DNA of 50,615 nt from assembly GCA_002371705.1 (NCBI GenBank), contig DFGI01000058.1, forward strand, positions 8,405-59,019, written 5' to 3'. Under the pieces are notes generated by a model. The model worked only from the letters and a program-made list of their open reading frames with translations, had not been told where the DNA came from and did no database searches. The stretch comes from Bacteroidales bacterium UBA3754 (GTDB lineage Bacteria; Bacteroidota; Bacteroidia; Bacteroidales; UBA1715). This document shows, piece after piece, positions 7,962 through 16,379 of this stretch. The translations under genes were made by a program, and so were the position numbers. Numbering within the stretch: the stretch's first letter is position 1; the number at the start of each line of letters is the position of its first letter.

Positions 7962-9581
7962 TTAGTGTTGCCACTTCTTGAAGAAGTCGTTACCCTTGTC
8001 GTCAACCAAGATGAATGCAGGGAAGTCTTCAACTTCGATTTTCCAGATTGCTTCCATTCCGAGTTCTGGGTATTCAACACATTCAATTGATTTAATGTTG
8101 TTTTGAGCCAAGATTGCGGCTGGACCGCCAATCGAACCCAAGTAGAATCCACCGTGTTTCTTGCAGGCATCGGTAACGCATTGTGCGCGATTACCTTTTG
8201 CCAACATTATTAAACTGCCTCCGTGGTCTTGGAATTCGTCAACATACGGATCCATACGGCCGGCAGTTGTCGGACCCATTGAACCGCACGCCATTCCTGC
8301 TGGAGTTTTTGCTGGACCGGCATAGTAAATTGGGTGGTCTTTAATATATTGTGGCAAATCTTCGCCTGCATCCAAGCGGGCTTTCAGTTTTGCGTGTGCA
8401 ATATCGCGACCAACGATGATTGTTCCGTTCAAACTCAAACGTGTTGAAACAGGATATTTCGACAATTCTTTCAAAATGTCTTTCATTGGCTGGTTCAGGT
8501 TGATTTTTACCACGTCGCCTTCGCCAGCGTTACGAAGTTCTTTTGGAATCAATTCGCCTGGATTGTCGTCCATTTTTTCAATCCAGATACCTTGTTCGTT
8601 GATTTTACATTTAATGTTACGGTCGGCAGAACAACTTACGCCCAAACCGATTGGACAGCTTGCTCCGTGGCGTGGCAGACGGATAATGCGAACGTCGTGA
8701 GCCATATATTTACCGCCGAATTGAGCTCCCAGACCGATTTTGTGAGCTTCTTCCAACACTTGTTTTTCCAACTCTACGTCGCGGAACGCGCGTCCGTATT
8801 CGTTTCCTGTGGTTGGCAACGTGTCGTAGTAGTGAGTCGAAGCCAATTTCACTGTCAAAAGGTTTTTCTCAGCCGAAGTACCACCGATTACAAATGCAAT
8901 GTGGTATGGCGGACACGCAGCCGTTCCCAACGTCTTCATTTTTTCAACAAGGAACGGAACCAATGTTCCCGGATTTTGAATGCGGGCTTTGGTTTCCTGA
9001 TACAGATATGTCTTGTTGGCAGAACCGCCACCTTTGGTCACGCACAAAAATTTGTATTCCATACCTTCGGTTGCCTCAATGTCGATTTGAGCAGGAAGGT
9101 TACATTTTGTGTTCACTTCTTCGTACATTGAAAGAGGGGCATTTTGCGAGTAACGCAGGTTTTCTTCCGTGTAAGTTTTGTACACGCCGAGCGAAAGAGC
9201 TTCTTCGTCGCAGAATCCAGTCCATACTTGCTGACCTTTTTCACCGTGGATGATAGCCGTTCCCGTATCTTGACACAAAGGCAGTTTGCCTTTCGAAGCC
9301 ACATCGGCGTTGCGAAGGAATGTAAGAGCAACGTATTTGTCGTTGTCACTTGCTTCAGGGTCGGAAAGAATTTTTGCCACCTGTTCGTTGTGAGAACGAC
9401 GCAACAAGAACGATACATCGCGGAAAGCAGCGTTTGCCATAGCCGTCAGACCTTCTTTTTCGATTTTAAGGATTTTGTGACCTTCGAATTCGCTAACCGA
9501 AACGTAATCCTTTGTCAGTAAATAATATTCCGTCTTGTCTTCGCCAAGAGGGAACATAGGTTGATAATGAAATTCTGCCAT
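7962..9581 (-). CDS. fumA: Fumarate hydratase, class I (iron-sulfur type)
   Basis: Class I fumarase reversibly hydrates fumarate to malate with a [4Fe-4S] cluster; in anaerobic Bacteroidetes it works in the reductive branch towards succinate. Cysteine-bearing segments are LPLCQDTGTA, GTAACPPYHIA and ASCPIGLGVSC, and GSMGPTTAGRMDPYVD lies in the C-terminal part. I chose the start at 9581 (MAEFHYQ), giving 539 residues, because a longer frame would run into the upstream gene that stops at 9593. The 11-base gap to that lipoprotein gene suggests co-transcription. The symbol fumA/fumB is by similarity of class only. Confidence 0.93.
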   Translation of the reverse strand: MAEFHYQPMFPLGEDKTEYYLLTKDYVSVSEFEGHKILKIEKEGLTAMANAAFRDVSFLLRRSHNEQVAKILSDPEASDNDKYVALTFLRNADVASKGKLPLCQDTGTAIIHGEKGQQVWTGFCDEEALSLGVYKTYTEENLRYSQNAPLSMYEEVNTKCNLPAQIDIEATEGMEYKFLCVTKGGGSANKTYLYQETKARIQNPGTLVPFLVEKMKTLGTAACPPYHIAFVIGGTSAEKNLLTVKLASTHYYDTLPTTGNEYGRAFRDVELEKQVLEEAHKIGLGAQFGGKYMAHDVRIIRLPRHGASCPIGLGVSCSADRNIKCKINEQGIWIEKMDDNPGELIPKELRNAGEGDVVKINLNQPMKDILKELSKYPVSTRLSLNGTIIVGRDIAHAKLKARLDAGEDLPQYIKDHPIYYAGPAKTPAGMACGSMGPTTAGRMDPYVDEFQDHGGSLIMLAKGNRAQCVTDACKKHGGFYLGSIGGPAAILAQNNIKSIECVEYPELGMEAIWKIEVEDFPAFILVDDKGNDFFKKWQH

Positions 9582-9592
9582 ATTTATGTGTT

Positions 9593-10408
9593 TTATTTTT
9601 GTTTTGTATCGAATATTAGGCACGCACCAATTGAAAAGTGCATCAAAGTTGATTTTGTGTACATTGAGTTAGGAACTCTGTCGTTCAGTTCTTGCAAAGC
9701 GTTTGATTCCACAGGGAACGAGCAGCCTGCTTTTGCTGTGATTTTGAAATGGTCGTAGCCAAGACGGAGGAACAACAATGGTTCAATGTGGAACATTGCA
9801 AAATGTTCGGTTCCGTTGGTGTTTTGGCTTGGGTCGGCTGCGTCAATAGTTTCCCATTTGAATTTGTGGAACGTGGGCGCAAGTCTGAATGCCAAACCAA
9901 AATCACAGAATTTTGAAGAAAATCCAGTGTTCAGCTGACCAAAAATCATCGTGTACTTTGAGTCGTATTTTTCAAGCACATTAGTGTGGTAGTCGTTTTC
10001 ATCGTCGGCGTGGCAGAAGCCCATACCCCCAAATGCTTCCATTTTGAAATGGTCTTTGTTGAACATGTTGTAATACCCAACGCCAAGTTCATAATGGCGG
10101 TTATTGAATTTTCCCCAGTTTGTGAGGTCGAGTAGGGTAGAATCCTCGTCCTTGCTGGTGTATATATCGTATGCATTAGTAAAGTTTCCATACGAAATAT
10201 TCGTTTGTGCCATTGCCGCCAAATGGTCGGTGATGGCGTAGTCAACGCCTAATTGCACTGCGTTTGTGGTAAGCGACAGCTCACCTTGAATTTCACCTTG
10301 TTCCGATAGTAATGGCGTGTTCACCATACTTGGAATGTACATTGACGAACAACTTGAGAACGCAAACGCGCTCCAAAGTCCAATTACAAGTAACAATTGT
10401 TTTCGCAT
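9593..10408 (-). CDS. Predicted lipoprotein, beta-strand rich, unknown role
   Basis: This 271-residue protein opens with MRKQLLLVIGLWSAFAFSSC, a lipoprotein signal with the acceptor cysteine at residue 20. The rest alternates short polar and hydrophobic stretches with many aromatic residues (for example HYELGVGYYNMFNK), typical of an outer-membrane-associated beta structure. I do not recognise a named family. It lies 11 bases upstream of the fumarase gene in the same direction and is probably on the same transcript, though a shared function is not implied. Confidence 0.8.
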   Translation of the reverse strand: MRKQLLLVIGLWSAFAFSSCSSMYIPSMVNTPLLSEQGEIQGELSLTTNAVQLGVDYAITDHLAAMAQTNISYGNFTNAYDIYTSKDEDSTLLDLTNWGKFNNRHYELGVGYYNMFNKDHFKMEAFGGMGFCHADDENDYHTNVLEKYDSKYTMIFGQLNTGFSSKFCDFGLAFRLAPTFHKFKWETIDAADPSQNTNGTEHFAMFHIEPLLFLRLGYDHFKITAKAGCSFPVESNALQELNDRVPNSMYTKSTLMHFSIGACLIFDTKQK

Positions 10409-10558
10409 AGTCGTTATTTTTATAATTTGTAAATGTACAATATTTTCTGTTTTCGATGAAATTTGAATGTCAATTTGTGTAAAATTCTTGTATTATTTCG
10501 TTGATTGCCAAAAAGTTCCACAAGTAATTCTCGTCCCGATTGTCGTTATTCCTCTGCA

Positions 10559-11212
10559 TTACAAATCAATAATGTTGTTTTTGATAGCGTATTTTATAAG
10601 GTCAACCTGTGTCTTGAGGTTGAGTTTCTGCATAATGTGCGTTTTGTGGGTTTCCACAGTGCGGATGCTAATGTGCAGAGTGTCAGCTATTTCAGGGTTA
10701 GTGTAGCTGCTTCCCCACAACGAAAGTATTTCGATTTCACGGGAACTTAACTTTTCAACTTCTTCATTTTCAGGCTTTTCGTTTTTCTGAATTGACGATA
10801 CGTAACGGTTCAGCAAAATATTGGTGATACATTTACTAAAATAGTCGTAACCGTTTCGTAATGAGTAAATTGCCTCGAATAAATCTTGGCTTGTGGCATC
10901 GTGCGACAAAAATCCTTTTGCGCCAACTTTTATAATGTTGAATATGGTTTCTTCGTTTTCGGCATACGAAATAATCAGAATTTTCGCCTTCAAATGGACT
11001 TGTTGGATAGCCTCCACATCGGAAATGTCGTCGTTTGTGATTTTATGGATGTTTTTAATTACAATGTGGACTGGCTCGCTGTAGGATTGATGAAGAAAAT
11101 CGTTAGTGCGGGAATAAATTCCTAGCACTTTGAAATCGTCGTTCGACTCAATGAGCATCGCAATGCTTTCAGCTTGCAGGTGGTGGGTTCCAATGACAAC
11201 TACATTAATCAT
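10559..11212 (-). CDS. LuxR/NarL-type regulator with a degenerate receiver
   Basis: This 217-residue protein has the size and order of NarL-family response regulators: receiver (1-120) then a GerE-type DNA-binding helix-turn-helix (about 150-217, LSSREIEILSLW ... RTVETHKTHIMQKL), which looks intact. The receiver lacks the expected phosphorylation residues. The acidic pair after strand 1 is Gly8-Thr9, the acceptor Asp is Asn54 (VIKNI), and the conserved Lys is His104 (GFLSHDA). It is therefore probably controlled by something other than aspartyl phosphorylation, for example binding of a partner. It starts 7 bases after the 1254-residue PEP-synthase-like gene and is surely in its operon. Confidence 0.9.
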   Translation of the reverse strand: MINVVVIGTHHLQAESIAMLIESNDDFKVLGIYSRTNDFLHQSYSEPVHIVIKNIHKITNDDISDVEAIQQVHLKAKILIISYAENEETIFNIIKVGAKGFLSHDATSQDLFEAIYSLRNGYDYFSKCITNILLNRYVSSIQKNEKPENEEVEKLSSREIEILSLWGSSYTNPEIADTLHISIRTVETHKTHIMQKLNLKTQVDLIKYAIKNNIIDL

Positions 11213-11219
11213 ACAATTC

Positions 11220-14200
11220 TTATAAAGTTTCGTTTACAAAGATAGTGGCACTTCGTTCTTTTCCTTGCATATACACGCAAAGATTTTTTTCAAAACGTAC
11301 GTGAACGAAAAATTCGGTTTGTTCCACAACTTTTTGGCTCTTGAGAATGTCCCAGTTTATGAAATTTTCCTCGTTCATGTGTTCCAATGCGAAGTAACCT
11401 ATGTTCATAGTGGAAATGTTGTGGAAGAAATGCGAGCCGAGCGATGCGTCAAGTGGAAAGTTCGACAGGCTGATTTCCACAATCACCTTGGCGTTTGAAA
11501 TCTGCGACCACATTACAGGAATACCTAAGAATCTGTCGCTTGTCCCCCAACGTCCCGGTCCTATTAGCAAGTATTTCCGTCCTTTTTCCACCATTTTTTT
11601 GTTGATTCTTTCAATTTCCGACACCATCTCCAATGTGCGGAGTTTGTCGAATTTGTCGAGATTTACATACACCGCGTCGCAAATATTTTCTATGAATCCG
11701 TTACCCATACTTGTGGTTGTGTGAAGCAATTGCGGTGCGTTTTTCAATACTTCGGGGAATGTGTTTTCGGTAAGAAGACTGCCTGTAAGTGGCTTAATCT
11801 GAAGTAAATAGAATGAAGGGACTCCGTCTTCATTTTCGTTAAGATTTACCGCAAATTCTATTTCCACAGGCGTACCCATCGCTTCCTGAACGGTGTTCAA
11901 AATCAACGTAAGAATCTCAGCGAGAGGCGCATAGTCGTATTTGAGAATGTCAGCGAAATTGATTATGCGTGGCCCGTAGCTCGAAAGTCCTGGTTCAATA
12001 CGGTCATTTTCATAGTTGTATGTTGACGCACAGTGGTTGAGCGTTTTGTGGTTTTCCGCTTCGGAGATTGGCAGCAGTGTGAGTGCGGCATGTTCGCCGT
12101 CGCGCACGTAATTCACATCTTGTTTCGAAAAATCAACAGCATAAAAATGTGTCTGTGAGGATTTTATCTGGTCTTTCGTACTCATTATTTCTACTTTGGG
12201 GTAATGGGGCGAAAAACGGTATGCATTTCCTCCATCAACAATGTAGAAACCAAGTCCCACGGCACACACGGCAAAACCTTCCTCTGGTTTCATGTGGGCG
12301 ATGGGGTAGTAGTTGTACGACTGTGCCACGCCGCAAATGTGCGGATAAAAATATTGGTCGTAGTAGTCGCCCACAACTTCCTGAATCACAATCGCCATTT
12401 TTTCCTCTTCCAGCTTGTGGCTGGTCGATTTGTAAAATTCCTTCACTTGGTCGCTGTAAACCGACGCATAGACTAATTTAATGGCGATTTCCAAATCGTT
12501 CAACCGCTTGGTTAAATCCTTGCTGTTGTTCGGAATTATATAGGTACTAAAAACACCTGCAAGTGGCTGTGTCACAGAATCTTCGAATATGCTCGACGAG
12601 CGGACGGCAAGTGGCTTTGATACCTGTTCCAGTAGAATTGCCAACTTCCGCCGCACATCTTCTGAAAGTCGTCCGGCGATGAACATGTTTTTAATCTGTT
12701 CGTCCGATAAGTCTTTAGAAAACAGATTTTTACCCGCAAAATTGTGTTTGATGAACAATTCAAATTCTTCCGTTCCAATTACAGCGGTTTTTGGCGTTCT
12801 AATTGCCATTTGGTCGGCATAAGGATTGATGTCGATGTTGTTGATGAGCGTGTTCACAAACGCCAATCCGCGTCCTTTCCCGCCCAACGAGCCAGCCGCA
12901 AGCGAAACCACGTTTTTCTCGTCGAGTACGGCTGTTTCTTCAAACGACAAGATTTTTCCCCGTTTCTTTGTTTGGCGGTATTCGTCAAGAATCACGTTGT
13001 TCATTTCGCGGAGTTTGCCCACATCGTTGTTCAAGTCCGACAGGTTCACAGGATTCAGTTTTCGTGCTAATTCAATTTCGCCGCGTCCCATCAACCAAAT
13101 AGAGAACTGGTTTTGGTCGGCGTGGTATTTCAGCGAATCGTCGGGGATGGTGCGGAGCAGCATCTCAAATTCCCGGAGATTCTTGGCTTTTGCAATCGGT
13201 TCGCCTTTTCCGTTGCGGAAAATGAAATCGCCATAGCCGAAATTGTGCATCACGAATTTCTTAATTTTATCGAGAAGCATATCCGACTTTTTATTGACGA
13301 ATTTTGCATGGATTTCCTTGGCGTACTGTGCGTATTTCAATTCTGAAGACTGAATCAAAATAGGCATATTTACGTTGTATTCACGCACGCGCTCCATAAA
13401 TGCAAGTCCTGCGTTTTTGTCTAACATTCCGTTTCGCTCGAATTCCATATCGGAAATCACGCAGGTCATAAAGTCTTTATATTTATTGAATAGGAACGTC
13501 GCTTCCTCGTAGTTCCGCGCCCACAGCAATTTTGGCCGAGAACGGATTTTTGACAATTTTTCCAGTTCGTTCGACTCGAAATTCGAGATTTGTTCACCCA
13601 CTTGGTTGAACAGCACCGAGAATATGATTGGCAGATATTTGGAATAATATTGCGTGGAATCTTCGATGAGCAACATGGTTCGCACCAAACCGATTTTCGT
13701 GTCGTTCTCTACGTTGGCAAGGTCTTCGAGCGATTTCACCATTGCAAAGAAAATTTGCGAATCACCGCTCCAGATGAATATTTTGTTGAACAAGGTTGTT
13801 TTGGCAACCATATCTTCAAAATACGCTATGTTTGAACGTGGGTTAAGTAGCAGATACACAGGAACATCTGTCGTTATTTTTCTGATTTTCGCGCTTAACG
13901 AAAGCGGTTTTTGCACATCGGCACCAACCATAAGAATCACCAAATCGAAGTGGGTGGTTTTCAGCAAGTCGAGTGCTTGTTTGTGCGACGACACACCGAT
14001 AATTCTTGGCAACGAGAAGATGCTGTATTGGTAAATTGGTCCCATGAATTTCTCGAAAAAGCTGTCGTCTTTCTCAAGGTTGAACGCATCGTACATTGTT
14101 GCCACGAACAAAATCTGCGAAACTTTGTGTTTCATCATATCCAAGTAAATGTACTTGTCCAGCGTTTGTTCGTTCAGCATTTTTTGAAGCGGTTTGTCGC

Positions 14201-14984
14201 TGTTGATGAGCGATTCACGCGAAAGTTCGTCTTTGCTGGTTGGATTGTTGCTCAGAATTGGATTGTTCGAGAGCAAACGTCCCTTTGTGTCATTCAAAAA
14301 ACGGCAAAGCAACAGTCCGATTGTGTTTGCAAGTTCCCGTTCTTCGGGCAAAAACAGATTTTCTGTGTCAATGTAGTCGTCTTTTGTGTAGAAAATTTCT
14401 ATTGTGCCCGTTGTGTTGTCGAACGTCACAAAAGATTCTTTCATCGAACACGTGGATTCCTTGAATCCGTGCGATGTGTATTTTGCATTGTCAAACGTGA
14501 TGCGACAGCATGCACATTCCGAAAATTGCCAATATTGAGGCAATACATCGCACACTTCCTGTAAAACCCGCTCGGAGGATATGCCGGAATTTATGATTTC
14601 CTTGGTTTTGCGTATTGCCGCAAGTTCGTTCATCCGTTTGTCGAAATTCGTGGCAATGTCAGTGAATTTATTTTCAGAAATAAATCCCGCAATAAGCGAA
14701 GCGATGCAAACGATTTCGTCTTCTTCAAGTTGTTTATATTCAACCTGTTCCTTATAGTAAATCGACAGATTTCCTACTATTTTCCCGCCAATGGAAAGTT
14801 GCTGGTTCTGCACGTTTTTGCTGATGTTGAAATGCGTGCTGTAATAGTTTATCTCGTTGTAGGAGATAAGCACGCCAATTATATCGGGGAAAACGGAGAT
14901 GCAGTTGCAAATTTCAGGCAACATGAGGTGGACAGATTTCCCTTTCCGTCCAATTTCTATAACTTGTTGAAGAAGCGTATGCAT
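11220..14984 (-). CDS. Multidomain protein with receiver-like and PEP/pyruvate-binding domains
   Basis: This 1254-residue cytoplasmic protein has two GAF-like N-terminal segments (about 1-110 and 120-235), a degenerate receiver-like region (290-420) and a second receiver-like region (436-580). The second keeps an acidic pair (Glu441-Asp442) and Asp512 in the acceptor position (VISDME). From about 690 follows an ATP-grasp domain like the N-terminal part of PEP synthase/PPDK, with GGKGRG at 701-706, VRSSSIFEDS, and YLLQIKPLTG. The phosphohistidine motif (GGxTSHAA) and PEP-binding barrel are missing, so it cannot be a complete PEP synthase. The C-terminal region (GPGRWGTSD, GSHFFHN) resembles Bacteroidetes proteins named only PEP/pyruvate-binding domain protein. 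With the regulator downstream, a signalling role is more likely than metabolism. This is inference. Confidence 0.85.
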   Translation of the reverse strand: MHTLLQQVIEIGRKGKSVHLMLPEICNCISVFPDIIGVLISYNEINYYSTHFNISKNVQNQQLSIGGKIVGNLSIYYKEQVEYKQLEEDEIVCIASLIAGFISENKFTDIATNFDKRMNELAAIRKTKEIINSGISSERVLQEVCDVLPQYWQFSECACCRITFDNAKYTSHGFKESTCSMKESFVTFDNTTGTIEIFYTKDDYIDTENLFLPEERELANTIGLLLCRFLNDTKGRLLSNNPILSNNPTSKDELSRESLINSDKPLQKMLNEQTLDKYIYLDMMKHKVSQILFVATMYDAFNLEKDDSFFEKFMGPIYQYSIFSLPRIIGVSSHKQALDLLKTTHFDLVILMVGADVQKPLSLSAKIRKITTDVPVYLLLNPRSNIAYFEDMVAKTTLFNKIFIWSGDSQIFFAMVKSLEDLANVENDTKIGLVRTMLLIEDSTQYYSKYLPIIFSVLFNQVGEQISNFESNELEKLSKIRSRPKLLWARNYEEATFLFNKYKDFMTCVISDMEFERNGMLDKNAGLAFMERVREYNVNMPILIQSSELKYAQYAKEIHAKFVNKKSDMLLDKIKKFVMHNFGYGDFIFRNGKGEPIAKAKNLREFEMLLRTIPDDSLKYHADQNQFSIWLMGRGEIELARKLNPVNLSDLNNDVGKLREMNNVILDEYRQTKKRGKILSFEETAVLDEKNVVSLAAGSLGGKGRGLAFVNTLINNIDINPYADQMAIRTPKTAVIGTEEFELFIKHNFAGKNLFSKDLSDEQIKNMFIAGRLSEDVRRKLAILLEQVSKPLAVRSSSIFEDSVTQPLAGVFSTYIIPNNSKDLTKRLNDLEIAIKLVYASVYSDQVKEFYKSTSHKLEEEKMAIVIQEVVGDYYDQYFYPHICGVAQSYNYYPIAHMKPEEGFAVCAVGLGFYIVDGGNAYRFSPHYPKVEIMSTKDQIKSSQTHFYAVDFSKQDVNYVRDGEHAALTLLPISEAENHKTLNHCASTYNYENDRIEPGLSSYGPRIINFADILKYDYAPLAEILTLILNTVQEAMGTPVEIEFAVNLNENEDGVPSFYLLQIKPLTGSLLTENTFPEVLKNAPQLLHTTTSMGNGFIENICDAVYVNLDKFDKLRTLEMVSEIERINKKMVEKGRKYLLIGPGRWGTSDRFLGIPVMWSQISNAKVIVEISLSNFPLDASLGSHFFHNISTMNIGYFALEHMNEENFINWDILKSQKVVEQTEFFVHVRFEKNLCVYMQGKERSATIFVNETL

Positions 14985-15065
14985 TATTGAATTCTAATTG
15001 TACGAAAATACGGATTTTTTAAACATAGCGAAAGAAATTTTCTCAAAAGGATATTTTTTGTAAAA

Positions 15066-15095
15066 AAAAAGCCTCACCAAATGGCAAGGCTTTTT
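15066..15095. terminator. Terminator after the secreted tail protein gene
   Basis: An 8-bp stem (AAAAAGCC with GGCTTTTT) with a 14-base loop is flanked by A and T runs. It lies about 20 bases past the stop of the minus-strand gene at 15117. The A-run on the plus strand gives the T-run needed on the minus strand. Confidence 0.75.
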
Positions 15096-15116
15096 GTGTA
15101 AGTTATTTGTAATAGA

Positions 15117-16169
15117 TTATTTTACAAATTTGATAGTGCCTTCAGGAGCGGTGATGAAATACACACCAGATTCCAAAGAATTTACGTTGAATGATTGCGA
15201 AGCACTGGCAATTGCTTTACCTGCAACATTGTAAACTGTAATTTCGCCAGCAGAGTAAACCATTCCGCCAACTACAGCAAATGCATCGGCAGAAACTGAT
15301 TCTACAGCGGTTTCTTCACCACCACCTTGTTCTGCATCTTTAATTTCAACAGAAGAAAGAACCAAGTTCCCTGTTCCACCAAATTGGAAAAATATTTGAT
15401 CTAACGAAGCCGCAAAAGGAACATCTGTCATATCAATTACAGCAACATTCTCGTTAAAAGCAGCAGTTACATTTGCTTGTTGTTCTTCTCCTGCAGCCGC
15501 TTTATGCGTAACAACAACTTGACCATAGGTAGCCCAACTTGGAAATTCTTCGACTGTCAAAGTTATTACCTTACCAGATAAATCTGTTGTCATACCATTA
15601 TAAGATGCAAAACCAATTCCACTATCTGATGCTGCAAAGGTCATAACTTTACCATTTACTTCATTTCCAGGTCCCCACATACTAGCCAATTTTCCTAGTG
15701 TTTCATCTTCATAAGGGGCTTCTGGAGCAATTCCACTTTCGTTGATTGCTATAATTGCAACTTCTGCTACTGGTGCGTTTGTAGTGATTAAATAAGCTCT
15801 GATTTCTTTTCCTTCTGAAGCAGCTGTTGCTTTTAAAGTGAAATTCAAGTCAACATCAGCACCAGCTGCAAGAGCGGAACTAACATCCTCATATCCACTT
15901 AGAACATTCCATCCATAATTATTTGTTGCAGAGCACTCTACTAAATATGCTTGCAAACCTTCAACAGCAGAACTTATTTTACCCTTTACCGTGATTGTGA
16001 CTTCGTCATCAACTGCTATAGGATTTGAAACATTAAAAATTTGTTCTGCTGATTGATAGTTGGTTTTGTTGTTAGAGAATACAACATCGGTAATATTAAT
16101 CGTTGCAACTTGAGCACTCAAAGTGGCAACGGTTAAACAAGCACCTAAGAATAAAAATACTTTCTTCAT
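15117..16169 (-). CDS. Secreted protein with Por-secretion-like C-terminal tail
   Basis: The 350-residue protein begins with a cleavable signal peptide (MKKVFLFLGACLTVATLSAQ). Its C-terminus (about 290-350: VYNVAGKAIA ... LESGVYFITAPEGTIKFVK) matches the pattern of type IX secretion tails, with a V-Y-N-V-A-G-K strand and a final GVYF strand. The middle is low in charged residues and rich in Ala, Val and Thr, suggesting beta-sandwich domains, but I see no enzymatic motif. A short Gly/Glu linker precedes the tail. It is likely exported and then attached to the surface or released. The family of the passenger is unknown to me. Confidence 0.8.
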   Translation of the reverse strand: MKKVFLFLGACLTVATLSAQVATINITDVVFSNNKTNYQSAEQIFNVSNPIAVDDEVTITVKGKISSAVEGLQAYLVECSATNNYGWNVLSGYEDVSSALAAGADVDLNFTLKATAASEGKEIRAYLITTNAPVAEVAIIAINESGIAPEAPYEDETLGKLASMWGPGNEVNGKVMTFAASDSGIGFASYNGMTTDLSGKVITLTVEEFPSWATYGQVVVTHKAAAGEEQQANVTAAFNENVAVIDMTDVPFAASLDQIFFQFGGTGNLVLSSVEIKDAEQGGGEETAVESVSADAFAVVGGMVYSAGEITVYNVAGKAIASASQSFNVNSLESGVYFITAPEGTIKFVK

Positions 16170-16354
16170 AATCTTAAAATTTTAATTTAACAAAATTTGT
16201 TTTCAAAGTGTAAAAATAACACTAAGTTTCCATTTATCAAAGAATTTTCATCGAAAATTACATTGGAGATATTTTAATTGTTTGAATTACAGACTAATGA
16301 ATATATTTCACTTAAAATAAAAATTCCAATGTATATATGTATCTGTTTTTTTAT

Positions 16355-16362
16355 TACATTTG
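16355..16362 (+). promoter_or_regulatory. Bacteroidetes -7 element (TACATTTG)
   Basis: TACATTTG matches the Bacteroidetes TAnnTTTG -7 consensus and ends 17 bases before the ATG at 16380. It argues against the longer frame opening at 16278, which would start upstream of the promoter. No clear -33 element is visible. Confidence 0.5.
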
Positions 16363-16379
16363 TAGAAATCTTGAATAGT

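Noticed and set aside
11237..11244. TATCTTTG on the minus strand as a promoter for the LuxR-type gene
   Set aside because: It lies within the last codons of the upstream gene and could be chance; the 7-base gap already indicates co-transcription. It is not excluded.
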